A stretch of 64,000 bases of DNA. Origin: Pomphorhynchus laevis. Its lineage: Eukaryota; Acanthocephala; Palaeacanthocephala; Echinorhynchida; Pomphorhynchidae. Positions 34,066-48,525 of this stretch are shown here, piece after piece (position 1 is the stretch's first letter; the number at the start of each line of letters is the position of its first letter). The stretch covers positions 62,001-126,000 of the forward strand of contig WNNJ02000353.1 of assembly GCA_012934845.2 (NCBI GenBank), written 5' to 3'. The notes below the pieces were generated by a model. It did no database searches. It saw nothing but the letters and a program-made list of their open reading frames with translations, and had not been told where the DNA came from. A program made the position numbers and the translations under genes.

Positions 34066-35899
34066 CATCTTATTCATTTATAAAAATTAATATTCGATAA
34101 AAATTAAGTTACAATTCAAATAAAAATCTAAAGATATTTGCATTTTTAATTTACGTATCAATTCGATTAACTAATCTCATTTGTTATGGATTAGTAAATC
34201 CATAACAAATAGGTAAAAAACTATCGTATGCACTAAAATGACAGTTAATGTTCACGAACTTGTCAAAGTTATTTAGAGTTGTCACTTTCAAAAAAGTTAT
34301 TAAACTTATCGCTAAACAGCAAAAGTTTGAAATGAGAAATTTCACATGTTCGTCAAGTATCCCATTATGAAGACTTTTACTATAAACGATCGAAGCTAAG
34401 CCATTGAAGCATACATTAAAAAATATGAATTTAAACACATTACGTTATAGTCTGCGTTAAATATATATCGTAGTATCAGATGAATTCGATAAACCATTTA
34501 TAATTAACAAGTGTAAAAAATGTTACAGATTATTTAGCGATTTTCGGGTACGGTCATGACGTTATAAACCTACAGAGCAGCTGTGGTGTTTAGTATCAAA
34601 TCATTATAAAAATCGTGTGATTGCTAAAAATACTATTTAATAAGCGTGAATTTAGTTGTGACACGTAATTATGTTTGGAGTTTTGAATTTCATGTAGAAG
34701 CTGTTTTGACTAAATCCCATAATGTGACGATCAATATTTTCAAAAATTCAAGAGCTTGTTGTGTTTCTTGTTGTATGTACTTTATCTTGGATGTTTTTTG
34801 CATTTAGTACTGAAAGCTTGTAGATCGAATCCTATAACGTGACATTTCAACACAAGCCATTATATTTGCAAAGCCCGCATACAGTAATTAATTTAGCTAA
34901 TTAGGAAAGGGCAGCAATTATAACAATTATCGCCCTTTAATATCAATGTTCTGTCTACAAATAATCGCCCTTAAATATCAATAGAGTTACTTGCTGTCTA
35001 AAAATAATTTTAGTCGATAATATTGAGATTAAAAGACATAACACTTGAAAAGGACTATTGCAATAGTCGAAAATTTGTGAACAATAATTTTTTTTTCTAT
35101 TCCTCTCGATGTTTAAACGCCCTGAACAATATAGAGAATATAAAAACTTACACAATTGTCAAAATATCTTAATTTGTATTGTATGCTATTGTACATATTT
35201 CATATATAACGTTGTGTGATAGGAAGATACCACATCAGATATAATTGAACAAAATATTATTGTTAAATATTTAATAATAATCAAAAACGATAAAACTTTA
35301 TTTTTTAATGAAAATAAGCATTTTCTGTGATTATGCTAGCAGAAGTTAGCAAAATATTAAAAATGAATTTATTCAATTATACAAAATTGAATGAGCAGCT
35401 GAACAATCAAAAATTTCATCATCAGGAATTGTATCATTGATACAATTCCTAATGATGAACACATTTGTGTTTAAAAATTTGAATAAACCCCCTTTTTGAT
35501 TTTGCTAAATTCATTGTAAAATTGTTTATTCTCTTTTGATCCTGTTCCGAAAATTTAATAAAAAATGGATAATCAAAATCAAATATTTGCAAACTATTAT
35601 TAGTTTGATGATGTGGTAAATAGGAAACTGAATATTTTTCTAAATATAAAAGGTGAATCAGACATCAAAATATAGAACTACGTTTTTAATCAATAATATT
35701 GAATTACTCTTCTTTTAATCAAGAGTAATTTAATCATCGCATCCATGTTAATTGTTAAATTATTTAAAAGCTTCCAATTTATTTAGATTTACAATTTCGA
35801 TTATAATTATTTGAAATATAGTTTAATTATAATTGAAATTTTGATGACATTATTGGATCAGTACTCTAATTGAAATTGAAAATCAAAGTCAATTTTTAT
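34066..35899. other. AT-rich DNA with no recognisable gene
   Basis: An 84-codon minus-strand frame (34438-34184) starts with GTG, has no splice signals and no family resemblance. A 66-codon frame (35155-34955) likewise. 35010-35130 shares CACTTGAAAAGGACTAT and GTCGAAAATTTGTGA with the region around 41510-41790. A perfect small hairpin lies at 35424-35450. Confidence 0.5.
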
Positions 35900-36095
35900 G
35901 AATTGATTAATAAATAACAGACGACGTATAAGAATAAGAATTAGAGATTATAAGGAGGAACTGATATGTTATCAGTTTCGTCAATCTGTTACTTGACCCA
36001 ACATAGAAGAGGACCAAATACGCACTTATGACGTATTTTCTGTAATGAAATTTAATTACATAGTGTATCTTATTCTAATACAAAGTATATTATTT
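35900..36095 (+). mobile_element. family A copy
   Basis: GAATTGATTAATAAATAAC, AAGAATAAGAATTAGAG, AAGGAGGAACTGATATG, TTGACCCAACATAG and CTTATGACGTATTTTC follow the family A order, making this one of the longer copies. A degraded Penelope fragment (minus strand, about 36120-36175, KYINQ-like) lies just after it. Confidence 0.75.
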
Positions 36096-38054
36096 ATTAT
36101 CCATCCAAAATGAATTCCGTTTAAGAGTTTAAATTTACTTTTATTAATATTTGGTTGATTTATATATTGTAAATTTTATATATTAATAATATTTGGTTGA
36201 TTTATACGTCTTCAATATAAGAAATAGAAAAATCACCAAACAATGATTTACTGAATTTGATGGAGCGCTATTGGCTTTGAAAGAATACGAAAATTCAATA
36301 AAATAAAGAAAAACCAGCGATTGTCATTAAAATCAAAGATTTTTAGATTTTATAAAAATACATTTTCTGTATCAGTTTATATTGCATTAAATATGTAATT
36401 TCTAATAATTTATATAATTTATACAATATATATATTGGGTTTATTTTTTAATTCCAGTATATATTTTACAATTTGATATAATCTAATAATCTGTTAATGT
36501 ATAGAATATCTTAATTCTTTAAATAAGTAATGATTTTCTTAATTACCATATAAATTTTTAAAATTTTTACAAATTTTCACATACATTTTTTTATTTATCA
36601 ACACGACTACAGATTATTAAGGATAACTATTATTGGTAAATGAAACTCCGCTATGTTTCATCTTTTCTGACCCAATATTTTGCTGAACAAGTAAATATTG
36701 TATACTCGATACCGCTTTTTCTTGAAATACTCACTATTTGTACTGTCTTGCTTATAGTGCTCTAGAATTTTGAAAATTAATGAATCGTAAACTGTGGCTT
36801 TTAAAAATGGGATTTTAAAATTAATGAATCGTAAACTGTGGCTTTCGAAAATGGGATTTTAAAAATAAATGTCTAGCAAACTGTGGATTAAAATAAAATA
36901 AATGATGACTACAGTTGTTATCTAGAATGAAACTACTTCGAATTCAATGTAAAAACTAAATTCAACTTATGTTAGACCATAAACTTTAAATAGGATCTCA
37001 AATCCATGACTTTAATAAAACCTTTGAGTTTTACCTGGAATAATGTCAATTTATTCAAGCCACAATTTACAAATTTTATTTCAAATGATACTTTCGAGTT
37101 TGGAAGGGAGTCTAAATTCTAATTAACAATTTACTGGCAAATTGAAAGGTTTTACTGTTGAACATTAGCTTTCTAATATTCATTATTTAGACAAATTGGA
37201 AGTAATATGGACTAAGCTTTTATTTGGATTCTTAATTCTGTCGAATTCATTAAGAATCCTTCCGGATTAGAATAATACGGTCTGATTGGTCTTCGTTAGT
37301 CTAATCACAAAATTGAAATTATACGATTTTTCTACGTTTATTGCGAATGCAAAAATTATCTTCATTGTTTCATTAAGTAATGACTATCTAACTTGCAATG
37401 TTAGATTTGATATTAATGTTTCTTTTCTCATGAATACTTAAAATACATAATTAACATTGTTTTAATACGCAAGTTAATATTAAATTTAAATTTATTATAA
37501 TATATTACGATATTAATATTATATATTCAAATTAATATTATATTTATCTCAATGTTGTATTCTTATATTAGAATTGATAATATATTAATATTGTATTTTC
37601 TAAATTTAAAAATCAAATTGTGTCACTTTCACAACTTGTCCATTGTGAAATTTCAGCAATTAAAAATTATTCAAAATGATTGTTTAACTGGAAAAATTCA
37701 ATTATTCTAGTTCTATTGTATTTTGAATATAACTAATCAAAAATTAATCAATGGTGAACATATATTCCGTATGACTAAGCAGAATGTGAAAATTATCCAA
37801 TTTCACTTGATGATATAATTTTTAAAATGCGTTACAGATAGTCAATGTTGAAGAGAATAAACCCGCTGCTATCATGATTGGCATGGGATAAAGATAGCCA
37901 ATAACAAGTTACTGGATATAATCACAACAGTGAGAGAAACTTTGTTCATGTATTTATTACGAGGATAAATCAGATATATGATCTCAGACGGCAATCGAGA
38001 TTATGTAATTAATAAAATCAAGTAATTGATTAGTTGAGCAAACAGGTGTAACTA
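36096..38054. other. AT-rich DNA; Penelope scrap and a short tandem repeat
   Basis: 36120-36210 contains TTTACTTTTATTAATATTTG (the reverse complement of the Penelope linker at 24.28 kb), then a second AATATTTGGTTGATTTATA. A tandem repeat with AATGAATCGTAAACTGTGG is at 36776-36890 (2.5 units of about 51 bp). Otherwise nothing is seen. Confidence 0.6.
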
Positions 38055-38305
38055 AATGATCAAAATTGAAATGGCAAGACGCTCCGCATGAGGTAGAAAG
38101 TTTATTGAATTTTCGATTCCAATTTGGAATCATCATAAGAAATCGGGAACAAAATGTTAAGGATATAAAAAGAAAACAGGTAAAAACAAAGATGCACAGA
38201 TTTGTTTCAGATTTTTAATGATGATTCTAAACAGGAATCGAAAATTCAATAAATTTTCTACCTAATGCGGAGCGTCTTGCCATTTCAATTTTGATCATTT
38301 AACAT
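38055..38305. mobile_element. 250-bp inverted-repeat (foldback/MITE) element
   Basis: The arms, about 80 bp each (38055-38134 and 38219-38303), share AAATGATCAAAATTGAAATG, GCAAGACGCTCCGCAT and TTTATTGAATTTTCGATTCC in opposite orientation. The 85-bp middle has no ORF. Confidence 0.9.
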
Positions 38306-38334
38306 TGATCCCGTTTATTTTATTTAAAATAAAC

Positions 38335-38570
38335 GTCATTTTTATGAATTGACTAATAAATAACAGACGTTGTATCAGAATCAGAATTAGAGGTCACCCA
38401 ATTTTGTGTTAGCAGAGCTTTTATTAAATAATAAAATCAATAATTGTTTTTAGATTTTCTATAATTTAAATCAAGTTAAAATAAAAAATTGAAATTTAAA
38501 ATAAACGTCATTTTTATAAATTGACTAATAAATAACAGACGTTGTATCAGAACGTCTGTTATTGCAATGA
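38335..38570 (+). mobile_element. two partial family A copies in tandem
   Basis: ATAAACGTCATTTTTATGAA, TTGACTAATAAATAACAGAC and GTTGTATCAGAA occur at 38327-38385 and again at 38500-38552. Only the first continues into AGAATTAGAGGTCA; the second ends in a small palindrome (CAGACGTTGTATCAGAACGTCTG). Confidence 0.8.
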
Positions 38571-41333
38571 TAGATTGTTTTAAAAATATCTTAACGAAGT
38601 CTAGTTGCACTGTGTTAAAAAATACTATTCCTTAAAATAAAAAAGATCATTTAAGATGTTCATTAACTACTGCTGTTGCATTTTTAAACTATTGCATTTG
38701 AAACTGTAGTTGCTGAAATATTGTAAAACACATCATTTTTCTACAAGGAACAGTAATTTTCTGGATTTCTTTATATCGAAATAAAATAAGTAAAATAACT
38801 TTATTTCTGAATTTTCGGCATTACAAATGATATTTACAAATGATTTAAAATGAAATAATAAATATTTGTTAGATAATCTTACTCAATTGAATTACTTATT
38901 TTGCTTTAAGCCCAACGACGTTTCTGCAAGGCAAATATACGTTTATGTGATTATTTTCATATTAAAAATAAATATGTTGACTACTGGTAAGGGTTTTTTG
39001 GTGAAAGCGTTGATCACTGAGCATGGTAAGTGCGTACAATACATCATACCAATAATCTTGGTTCTCTGTAACAAATACCAAATAATTTGAACTTTTATTA
39101 TTAATAACAGAATTAGTTTACTGAACTTATGTGATATAGTTTTATCTTTGATGTGGAAATTGCATTGTTCGGATATTACGTCGTAATATGATATATTGTT
39201 CATTACGTTGTTACAATGTTATACTGCAATCATTTAACTATTATATAGAGAGTACATAATATTTACAATAATTTGGAATATCAAAATTTTACCAATCAAC
39301 ATCAATCCAAACTCGAACAACAATTTATGTAGTTCGCATTTCGCTCAATGTCAAACATATTAACTATCAACATAAATATAGCCAAGTAGATTATAATCTT
39401 GCCTTCCCTATTATACGAACTATACGGCATTATAATGTTCAATTAAAGACGTTCAATTAATGCAACTTGAATGTTGCTTAGTTATTGGAATTTCGTGTGC
39501 ACTTTGTGCATTCTTAAATAGTTGTCAAGCAATATTTAAGTCAATTAAGAAATATTCCTTAGATATCCAAGTAGATATATCACAATATCCCTAATTGTGA
39601 TAACAAAGGAGACCAAATTTGCAATAGTTGTGATAAATCAGATATTCGTATCAACGAACCCTTCAAAATTTTGATAAAGTATAAAACTTATAAATATTAA
39701 CTTTTTACATTAATATTAGATAATAAAAAGGCCAATTAGATCCAAGCATCAAATCGAAAATACAACTAAAAATTATCAACTCACCGACCTTTATGTTACG
39801 ATTTGACTGAACAATGGCAAAACTTGAATTCATTTAAAGCGTAAATTGATGAGTAATCCATTGATTGTAAAAAACCAAGTTAAAGCGATGAAGAAAATAT
39901 ACGCCCACATTGACGCCTGTGCTAATGGATTTTTGATCGATCCAAAAGCATCAAATAATAGCCATGTCAATCTATCATTGTCGAGGGATAAAATAAAGTC
40001 AATATGCTCTACCGGCTGTCATGTGCTTCTGCGAAAAAGATAATTCTCACTTTTGCATTGAAAGTAAAAATGCTATTTTTTAGTAAAACATCAGTATTTG
40101 ACCATTTGTCCGTAAAGGTAGACGCAACTGTTTTGTTTATTAGGCTTTTCTACAAGCACATTTATACTTGGCAATTAAAAACAAACTGGATTGACAAATT
40201 TCATGCCTTCAGAGAAGATAGATGAGTTTCCAGTCCAAATACTACATATAATGGGCTAGATAATGAATGTATTTTGAAAGAGAATGGATTGCACAATGAT
40301 TAAATTATTGTAAAGTTTAAGTTGCCTCGCAGCTACACTTTGATACAATAGAATATTAGTCAATATGATAGATTTTAATGTCAAGTACGTTTTTACCAAT
40401 TTAACAACTGTATTGCCCTTTAAAGATATATAATTATCTTATCTTCATTGATGCAGCACAAATAAAAATATTTGCCAAAAGAGAAACGTTCATTTGCTGG
40501 ATGAACAATGGCTTTTGTCTAAATATGCCTTATAAAATTGGCGAATTTTCGAAACGACTTTGCTGAAGCATGTTTATTCTTCTAATTGGGGAAAAATTAA
40601 GAAAATCTTATGAAAATAGGCAATCCAAGAGTAATTGACAGTTTTGCTGCAGAATAAATGCAAGTTCAATATTTTAAAGCGAACGTAAAAATTGCTTTGT
40701 AAATACTAAAATACAATGAAATTGTTTTGTAAAATGTAAGTTAAGATATTTATAAATTTTTTATGCTGCAAAAGTTAATATAAACATTATATTCGCATAA
40801 AATATAAATAAATATTTTAAATCTCTTAAAATTTATTATTTTCGAGAAAAATAAAATGTAAATAATTAAATTATGTCTGCACGAGTGCAAAGCGTTTAGT
40901 CATGTACATGCTCAATCATTATATGGCTATTAAAAAGTTTGAAATTTAAGCACAAAGTAAAAAAGTCATATTTTATGAGAAAAAAATTGTAATTTTTTAA
41001 ATCTGCAAATTCAAACTCAAATTTAAATGATAATTATTTTTAAAAAATTTGAGCACGATTAAATTGGAATTAATAACAAATTAAATTTATTAAATTACTA
41101 ATAAAGCTTATTGCTGATTTTAACATTGGGTTTTAACATCTGATTTTTACATCTGATTTTATCTAGTTTTTATTAATTTTAACATCGTTATGCTTATTAA
41201 AGCAAAATACTGAAACAGTTTCAGTATTTCTGACAGAGGATATATTACTCTGTAATATCACCCAAAGTGCCTTTTTATATAATAAAATTAGCAATACATC
41301 CACCCTGATCTGCATTTAATTTTTTTTTAATTT
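38571..41333. other. AT-rich DNA with weak coding-like frames at 38.9-40.2 kb
   Basis: Plus-strand frames at 38866-39090 (74 codons; a consensus GTAAGT donor follows LVKALITEH at about 39025), 39846-40043 (65 codons, four cysteines, MKKIYAHIDACANGF) and 40004-40225 overlap in different frames. They could be exons of an unknown gene, but no phase-consistent chain or family was found. The remainder is featureless. Confidence 0.35.
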
Positions 41334-41482
41334 CAGGAACTATCTGGTTAAGTTAAACGACAGAAGATGCTAATAAAAAATTTTTATTTTTTATATTTTA
41401 TGTTATTTTTCTGAAGATGCTAGTAGTTACTAATTAAAATAACTTTTTTGTCGTTTAACTATACCTGACAGTTCCTGGAAAT
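41334..41482. mobile_element. 150-bp MITE-like hairpin
   Basis: Inverted ends TTTCAGGAACTATCTGGT...AGTTAAACGACA and TGTCGTTTAACTATACC...AGTTCCTGGAAATT with few mismatches, around an AT-rich middle that repeats GAAGATGCTA. No ORF. Confidence 0.85.
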
Positions 41483-43079
41483 TAAAAATAAATAAATAAA
41501 ATTAGTAGTCGAAAATTTGTGAGCAATAATCTTTAATTTATTTTTTCTATATAGTTAAATGTCCTGTACAATTTAAAAATTTTAGTTTTAAATTACTAAT
41601 AAAGTTGATTACTGATTTTGACATTAATTAGACAATCATAACGTAAATTAAGATTTTAAATAACTGTAGAATACGGACTTAAAATATTAAACAGTGCGTT
41701 TAAACAACGAGAGAAAATAAAGTAAAGATTATTACTAACAAAATTTCGAAGTCTTTTTTAAAAGCAGACCACTTGAAAAGGACTATCACAGCGTGATAGT
41801 CGTTGCATTTTAGTGATCGTCATTGAGCATGCATCACATACTTTACTTGCGTTTCATTTTTCATTTATACATTGATTTCTTTTAAGTTGTCTTCTATTTT
41901 ATTTTGTAAATATCCATTTTGTTAAAAATGTATATTTACATTGCTTATTATTTATTTATTATTTATTTTTTTATTTATTTAAATCCAAACATTGTTTTAT
42001 TAAAATTTAAATAATATTCAAATATGGAACTAAAGAAATTAGAATTTATTATCGAAATTTATTATAAATTTTTATCGAAATTTATTATCGAGATTTTTTT
42101 ATCCAAAAAAATCTCGTTTCTTTGGGTACATTCTATAAATATATTATAATTATAAATTGGAAAATAATAAAATTTTATTTTACAAATAATATGTAAATTT
42201 TAGAATTTGTCTTTCAGTGATTTCACTTTTTTGATTTAATGTAACTTAATGTAAAATGATTCAACCTTACTAAAATATTTCTCCAGAGATTCGAACTAAG
42301 AGTATTTGATATTGCTACATTTAAATTAACCTAACAAAACATATTTAAAGTTTCGATATGTTACTATTTTTCTGTTTATAGTAAACTTCAAAAATATTTG
42401 ATAAAAATAAAGACGTTGTGACAATTATCAAAATATGTTAGCAAAGTATGAAGTAGTTTTAAACTTTGTGAAGTTAGTAAATTCGTAAATTTTCATGATG
42501 ATTTTAGAAAATAGGTCGCGATAATAAGTAAACATGTGATAGTAGCGTAAATATTACTGAATACACGGGGCTGTCAAACATACAAATTTCATATATTCGT
42601 AGTATAGAGGATCTGTAACAAACAGTGAGTTCGATTTAGAGAAATATTTTACAATGAATTGAATCTCTACACAATTTAAAAAGATAGAATGACAACATTG
42701 TCTTAAGATATCTTCAACTATTTATTTAGAGAAATGACTTTTAAATCCTTCGACGTATTGATTGTATTAAATATTAAATAGGATTAATTTAGAGTGTATT
42801 TTATATAAAAAATTAACTAAACATTCTTTTTCACTCACTCAACATTTCCTACACTGTCGCTATTAGCAAAAACTTATCGACGTGTCTGTAAGATATGTTT
42901 TAGATAAGAATCTCAAAGATAAAAAAAATATTTTATGGGATGAATTATTAGATTTTAAAATTAATGTCCCAATTAATTATCTAAAAGTACAATATAAGAA
43001 TTAAATAAATTATAAAGGTGGAAACATCAGCTTATTGTGTGATTAGGTGACGTCCAGTTATAACGGTTTGTAAAAAATA
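41483..43079. other. AT-rich DNA, nothing recognised
   Basis: Shared short stretch with 35.0 kb (GTCGAAAATTTGTGAGCAA). No coding or RNA-gene signal. Confidence 0.5.
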
Positions 43080-43710
43080 TTAAATGTAGCAATCAAAAAT
43101 GAAAGCAGTGATATCCTTATAAATAGGATTATTAAATCCTTATAAATAGGATTATTAAATTCTTATAAATAGGATAAAAACAACGTGCAGTATCATCAAA
43201 AAAATCAATTTAAATGCACAATTATATCGCTTTAAAATTATGAAACAAAATATAGATGATTCGTTTGATAATAGTATTTATTATGAAAAAATAGGTAGGG
43301 TTTCAAATTGAAGGTAGAACATTCCCCTACCAACGCTGATCTAATTTGAAATCAGATATGATTTCAATTTAGTTTGCAAAATGTAATAATAAAGACTTTC
43401 ATTAAATCTAATTGTCAATACTGCAGACGAGTCGAGCGATCTTCAGCAATATTAAGAAAATCAAAACGGGTAACGTAGGTATTAGATCATTAGATGATGA
43501 GGTCCACCAATACTGAAATGTAGCGTAACGCTGTTGACTTATAGATAGGATTAAAGAAACGTCTAGTGTTATAAATAATTTTATTTTGTAACAATTACTG
43601 CACAATTATATTAACTTAAAATTAGGAAACAAACTATATATGACTAGTTTGATAATTGTAATTAATTGCAAAATTATGTGGGTTTCCAAATTGAAGGTTG
43701 AATATTATTG
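43080..43710 (+). mobile_element. family B copy plus an adjacent partial copy
   Basis: 43295-43530 holds the family B core: GGTAGAACATTCCCCTACCA, GAAATCAGATATGATTTC, CAGACGAGTCGAGCGATC, GAGGTCCACCAATACTGAAA. A 23-bp unit with CTTATAAATAGGATTATTAA is repeated three times at 43112-43170. A second partial copy starts at 43585 (GCACAATTATATTAACTTA, then CTATATATGACTAGTTTGAT). The 65-codon frame on the minus strand is a by-product. Confidence 0.85.
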
Positions 43711-46700
43711 TTGATAGTTGATGGTCATAGCTAAATTTATGTATTTTCAAACACAAATTAATTTAATAGATGCATGTTAAGTTAAAAGATCAGCTAATAA
43801 TTTTAGAACGCAAAATTTACAACGCTGTTACTTTTAAAAAAACTTTAAATTATATTTCTGACTTAAAACTGACTTTTGTTATTAAGCACTCATATTTATT
43901 GAGATTTGATATGTATCAGTTATTTTTATTGATCTATAATTTCTAATTTAAATCATTCTAATGTAAATCATTTTGGATCAAATAGAAGATATGACGTCAT
44001 TAGTCTGAATTAAATTTTGGTAATTAATAACGTTTAATGTCAAGTTAAAAAATGAATATACTTAGGTGTTAAATTTTATTTTGATTTGGTAATTAAAATC
44101 AAATTTATTATTAAAATAAAATACTACCAATGTGAAAGCATGCAAAATAAATGCTTGGTCAAAATTAGTCGTATTATATCGTATTAATAAGCTTTAACTA
44201 AAGCTTAAATTAAAAACAAACATTGCTTTCCGGTAAATAATAGCTTACTTGTATGTTGATGCATAACAATCGTCCAATTAATAAAGTAATATTGCATACA
44301 CAATTAAACGATCAGGTTAGTTTTAAAGATTTTTACTCATCTCGATAAGTCAGAGTCATTCAGACATACAGTAGACAATAAATCATCTGTCATATGACAG
44401 TTTGGAGATATCAGAAAATAAAAGTAAAATTTTATTTTTATGCAAAACTTTCGAATTATGCAGTCTCTATTTTTACGTTTGTTTTACCTAGTCTTCCACC
44501 ATATTTTTTGAAAGGGTCGATAAATATTTTTCTAGCGATGATGGTTACGAGCAAATGTGATCGCTAAGAAAATGCAATTAGATTTAAGTCTGGAAAGTTT
44601 GTGCACTCGTGTATGGAATATTTAAAGAAACGAGGAAAGTGAGAAAAACATTTGAAATAAGCTGAATTTAGTAAAGCATCTATAACTAGAATCTAAAGTA
44701 AATAAAACATTTTTACCACAGAATTAAACACGTATTTTAAGAAATACGTGTTTAATTAATAATACGTTAATTTACATTTCCGATTTATTTCAAATACGTT
44801 TAGAGCAAACCTAATTCCTCAAGTTACTTAATTATAATTAATCAATAGACAAAATACAATTTAGTTGTAGTGGAGAAATAGCTTATTAAGATCTATTTTT
44901 AATACCTAAAAAATCTCAAGATGTCAGATCAAAAGAATTTTTCCTGATATAGCGATTTATGGAACTTTTTTGCTTTGAAGATATTTACAAAATCAACTAA
45001 TTCCATTATTTGGAAAAAGGTAAGGCAAGGTTTTATATAATAGTAGGATTATATCCCGAGTTCGCAGATGCATACCTTAGATCATTAGTTATTTTCAAAT
45101 GTGCTAACTAAAATATTGGCTTAGTTAGCACATAGTGATATTTATATTAATAATATTAATTAATAAGTTAATATTATTTCAAAGTTATTGACTTAAAATC
45201 TCTTACAAGCATCATTTTCATCAAAGCTTCCGATTTTTGTCAAAATCGGTTTATCAGCGATGCTGTTGGAGTATTTTATTCACAAGTTTTGAAAATAGAA
45301 ATATACAACGGGGCATCGAATGCTTTTAATTCATTCAATCGATATTGTTGATTGATTTATTCATTAAATAAACAAATCATGTTTTATATTGTAGTTTTAT
45401 CATCGCTATTATGCCCAAGTACCATTCTTATTCATGATAACAAATATTTCTATCACGATTTTACGGTAGGGTATCGTAGGGTAATGCAGAGGCATTCATT
45501 GATATTCTAATTATTTATTTCTCGCTGATTTAAAAATAAAATTTCTCAATCTTACTTTGAAAATTGAGAAATGAGAACTGATAAATATAAATAAGGACTA
45601 ACGTGTGGCGGCCATCATACGATGTTCTCCCAAATTCAAATAGTACTAATCTAATTATGCGTTCCAAGTTTATCTATCACTTTGGGGATGCATCTCAACA
45701 AATATATTTATTTACATGATAAGTCAGTTTTTCAGTCTTCATAAATATTATTAAAATATTGAGGTTGCCACCTAGTTTACCCGATCCCATTGGCACAATT
45801 CAAAGCGTTTATATACCCGATCACATTTGCACAATCAAAGCGTTCGTATACCCATCGCAAGGACATGATCCAAGGCGTTCATGAGCCCGATTACATTTAA
45901 CAATCCAAAGCTTTCATATGCCTGATCACATTGGCAAGATAAAAGTGTTATCGTTTATGGAAGTTGATCCTGCTCGCATTCTATACGAAATTCTGCCTTA
46001 CATACGCATTCCAATGCACTTCACAATCATTCTAGTGATTACTTTTAGATTCTATTTTTAATTCTGTTACGATTTTTAGATGTATTTTGATGTTTACATG
46101 TATGAAGGCGAGAGACAAATATATAATTAAATAATCGACTTTATGAATCCGATATGCAAATATGACTATTTCTTTAAAAATAATTTAAATTCTACAATTG
46201 CTGCTGCAAAATCTATTAATCAGGCAATTACTTACAAATATAAAATTGGTTACATAACTTGCTACTAATTTCAATAATACTAGATAAAAAATTTGTATAT
46301 TAAATTAGCAAATTAATGAATTAAATTATTATAGTAATTAAAATAGTAATTAGTAATTAAAATAATAATTTACGATTCATTTAGTTCAATATTAGTTTTA
46401 TCCCTAACAATAAAAATCTAAAAGCATCGAAAATTAAAAATTAAAAATCTAAAATTAAAAAATAAAAATATTAAAAATAAAAAAATAAATAAATTTAATT
46501 AAAAATCTAAAAACATCGTTTAAAATTACTCGTTATTTACAAAAACCTAAATTTCTCAAATATATACCTGATGGAATAAGTTTCTATGATAAAAATAAAT
46601 TATTCATTAACATTATTATGGATTACTTAATAAAAGTTAGATTGTTTCAATTGAGAAATTGAAAATTTTCAATTGATAAATTTTAAAAGTTAGAAATCGG

Positions 46701-48334
46701 TGCCAATTGATTCCAATAATCGAATATTTATTCATTTAAATATTAAATATACTACTGTGCATACATCAATATTATATATAATATTGACACTGAACATATT
46801 GTAAAATATATGATAATATGGCATATCCATTATGTACCAATTTATTTTTGATTTTAAATTAATATTCGTGTATAATAAACTTGTTGGATCAATATTCGTT
46901 TTTAACCAAGTAACTTATAACATGTAAAGATATTTGAAACAAAACAATCTAATTAAATTAATATTTAAATATTAATTTAATATGAATAAATTAACTTGGT
47001 AATTCGTGATTTTATTTGATATTTACTTAATATGTAAATTAATGTAACGACAAATAATTTTAGCGATTCATAAATTAATTTCAGTGATTACATAATTTTA
47101 TTTTACAATTTATTTTGAAGTTTATATTTTAAAGTTGTAGTATTTTTTAAGTTTTTTTTTGAGACAACAAAAAGCAGCATTTGACAACAAGAACTTACCT
47201 TAAAAATACATACAAGTTAGTAATAAATTATTACCTTAGTGGTATTTAAAAGCTTCATAAATAGTTTCTTTAGAAAATATAAGAACATACTTTAAAAAAT
47301 TCCCACTTCGAACTATCGTATGTTTAAATTTTACAGATCTTTCAGGTCTTGTCATTTTTCTCGTCAAGAAATAATTTATCAATTATCATTTACAGAATAA
47401 TTAAAAACTGTTTCCGATTTAAAAAATTGAAATTAAAGTATTCAAAATGTCTATTTGTTACTGGATATTTTCCTTATCACTTGCATTTTCGTTTTTCAGC
47501 GTGTGTATACTTACAGAATGTGAAGAAATAAAGATTTAATGCAATTTGAAATGTCTTTAGATTTTCTACTTCTCAAAGTATTTATTTTGCCATTAAGCAG
47601 AATAAAAGAAAGAGATGAAACTTTGTCAGTACTGCAGAAAAAGTAGCATAAAAAGTACATATTTTGCTATTGATTGCTTCAATACATGAAAATTGCAAAC
47701 ATGTTCCAACAGTTCTCTTAAAAATTCAACAATTTGTAAATAAGAAGCGCAAACTCTTAAGAACGTTCAAAGTAAAACAAATCAACACCACGATTAAATT
47801 TTGCAAAGTTGGACAAAATTCGATTACGAATACACAAATTGATTTTTCTTGATTTGCTTTCTTAACAACCGAATTACAGGTCAGAATTTAACGATAAAAT
47901 TTGAAATCATTATTTATTTAATTTTCTTAAAAATAAAACAAAATCGAATTTACAAAGTTACGAAACAATGGAATTAAGTAGTGTACTGACTAAAAACGTA
48001 ATGTACTGATTATGACCTTGTATAATTATATATAATTAAGATATATAATTTAAATATTAAAATATGTTTACTATATAATTAATGTATTTTATTATTTATC
48101 CATATACAAATCAGATCAACCAAATAAGCCTACACAAATTGTACTATTAATAAATAATGTAATAAATTAAAAAATATTAATATTTTAAAGTAAAATATTT
48201 ACTTGTATTATTTCTTAATAAACACAATTTCAGTATTTTATATTCCTCTAATTTATTTTCCTAAAATGATCAATTTATAATGATAAAATAATTATATTTA
48301 CAAGTTACTTAATTTACCTATTAGATAATTTTTA
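43711..48334. other. AT-rich DNA; one minisatellite, no recognisable gene
   Basis: A/T-rich low complexity at 46430-46530. Frames of 60-62 codons at 47349 and 47664 have no support. The minisatellite at 45775-45960 is listed separately. Confidence 0.5.
45775..45960 (+). repeat. degenerate 35-bp minisatellite, about five units
   Basis: Units run CCCGATCACATT, GGCACAATC, AAAGCGTTCATAT with substitutions and small indels (starts near 45780, 45816, 45852, 45887, 45922). GC-richer than its surroundings. Confidence 0.8.
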
Positions 48335-48525
48335 AGGAAATGAAGAATAAAAAAATACCCTTTATTTAACCGTACAATAATTCAATAGCTCTTACTATTC
48401 TCATCAGAATTAAAATTAAAAAAAATAAACATAAAATTCAAAACTTTTTATTCTGATAATGGTAGCAGGAGCTATCGAAATATTGTACAGTTAAAGGGTA
48501 ATTTTTTCTTCTTCTTTCCTTTTAA
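48335..48525. mobile_element. 190-bp imperfect inverted-repeat element
   Basis: Arms of about 75 bp: GAAGAATAAAAAAATACCCT, GTACAATAATTCAATAGCTC on the left; the right arm reads GAGCTATCGAAATATTGTAC, AGGGTAATTTTTTCTTCTTC. An AT-rich middle, no ORF. Confidence 0.8.

Noticed and set aside
34184-34438. 84-codon minus-strand frame as a gene
   Set aside because: Starts at GTG, has no splice signals, no domain, and similar frames occur by chance in this AT-rich DNA.
38866-40225. Three plus-strand frames as exons of one gene
   Set aside because: A good donor exists near 39025 but no acceptor/phase chain links the frames, and they overlap each other in different frames; left as weak candidates only.
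43408-43605. 65-codon minus frame
   Set aside because: Lies inside a family B repeat and is not kept in the other copies.
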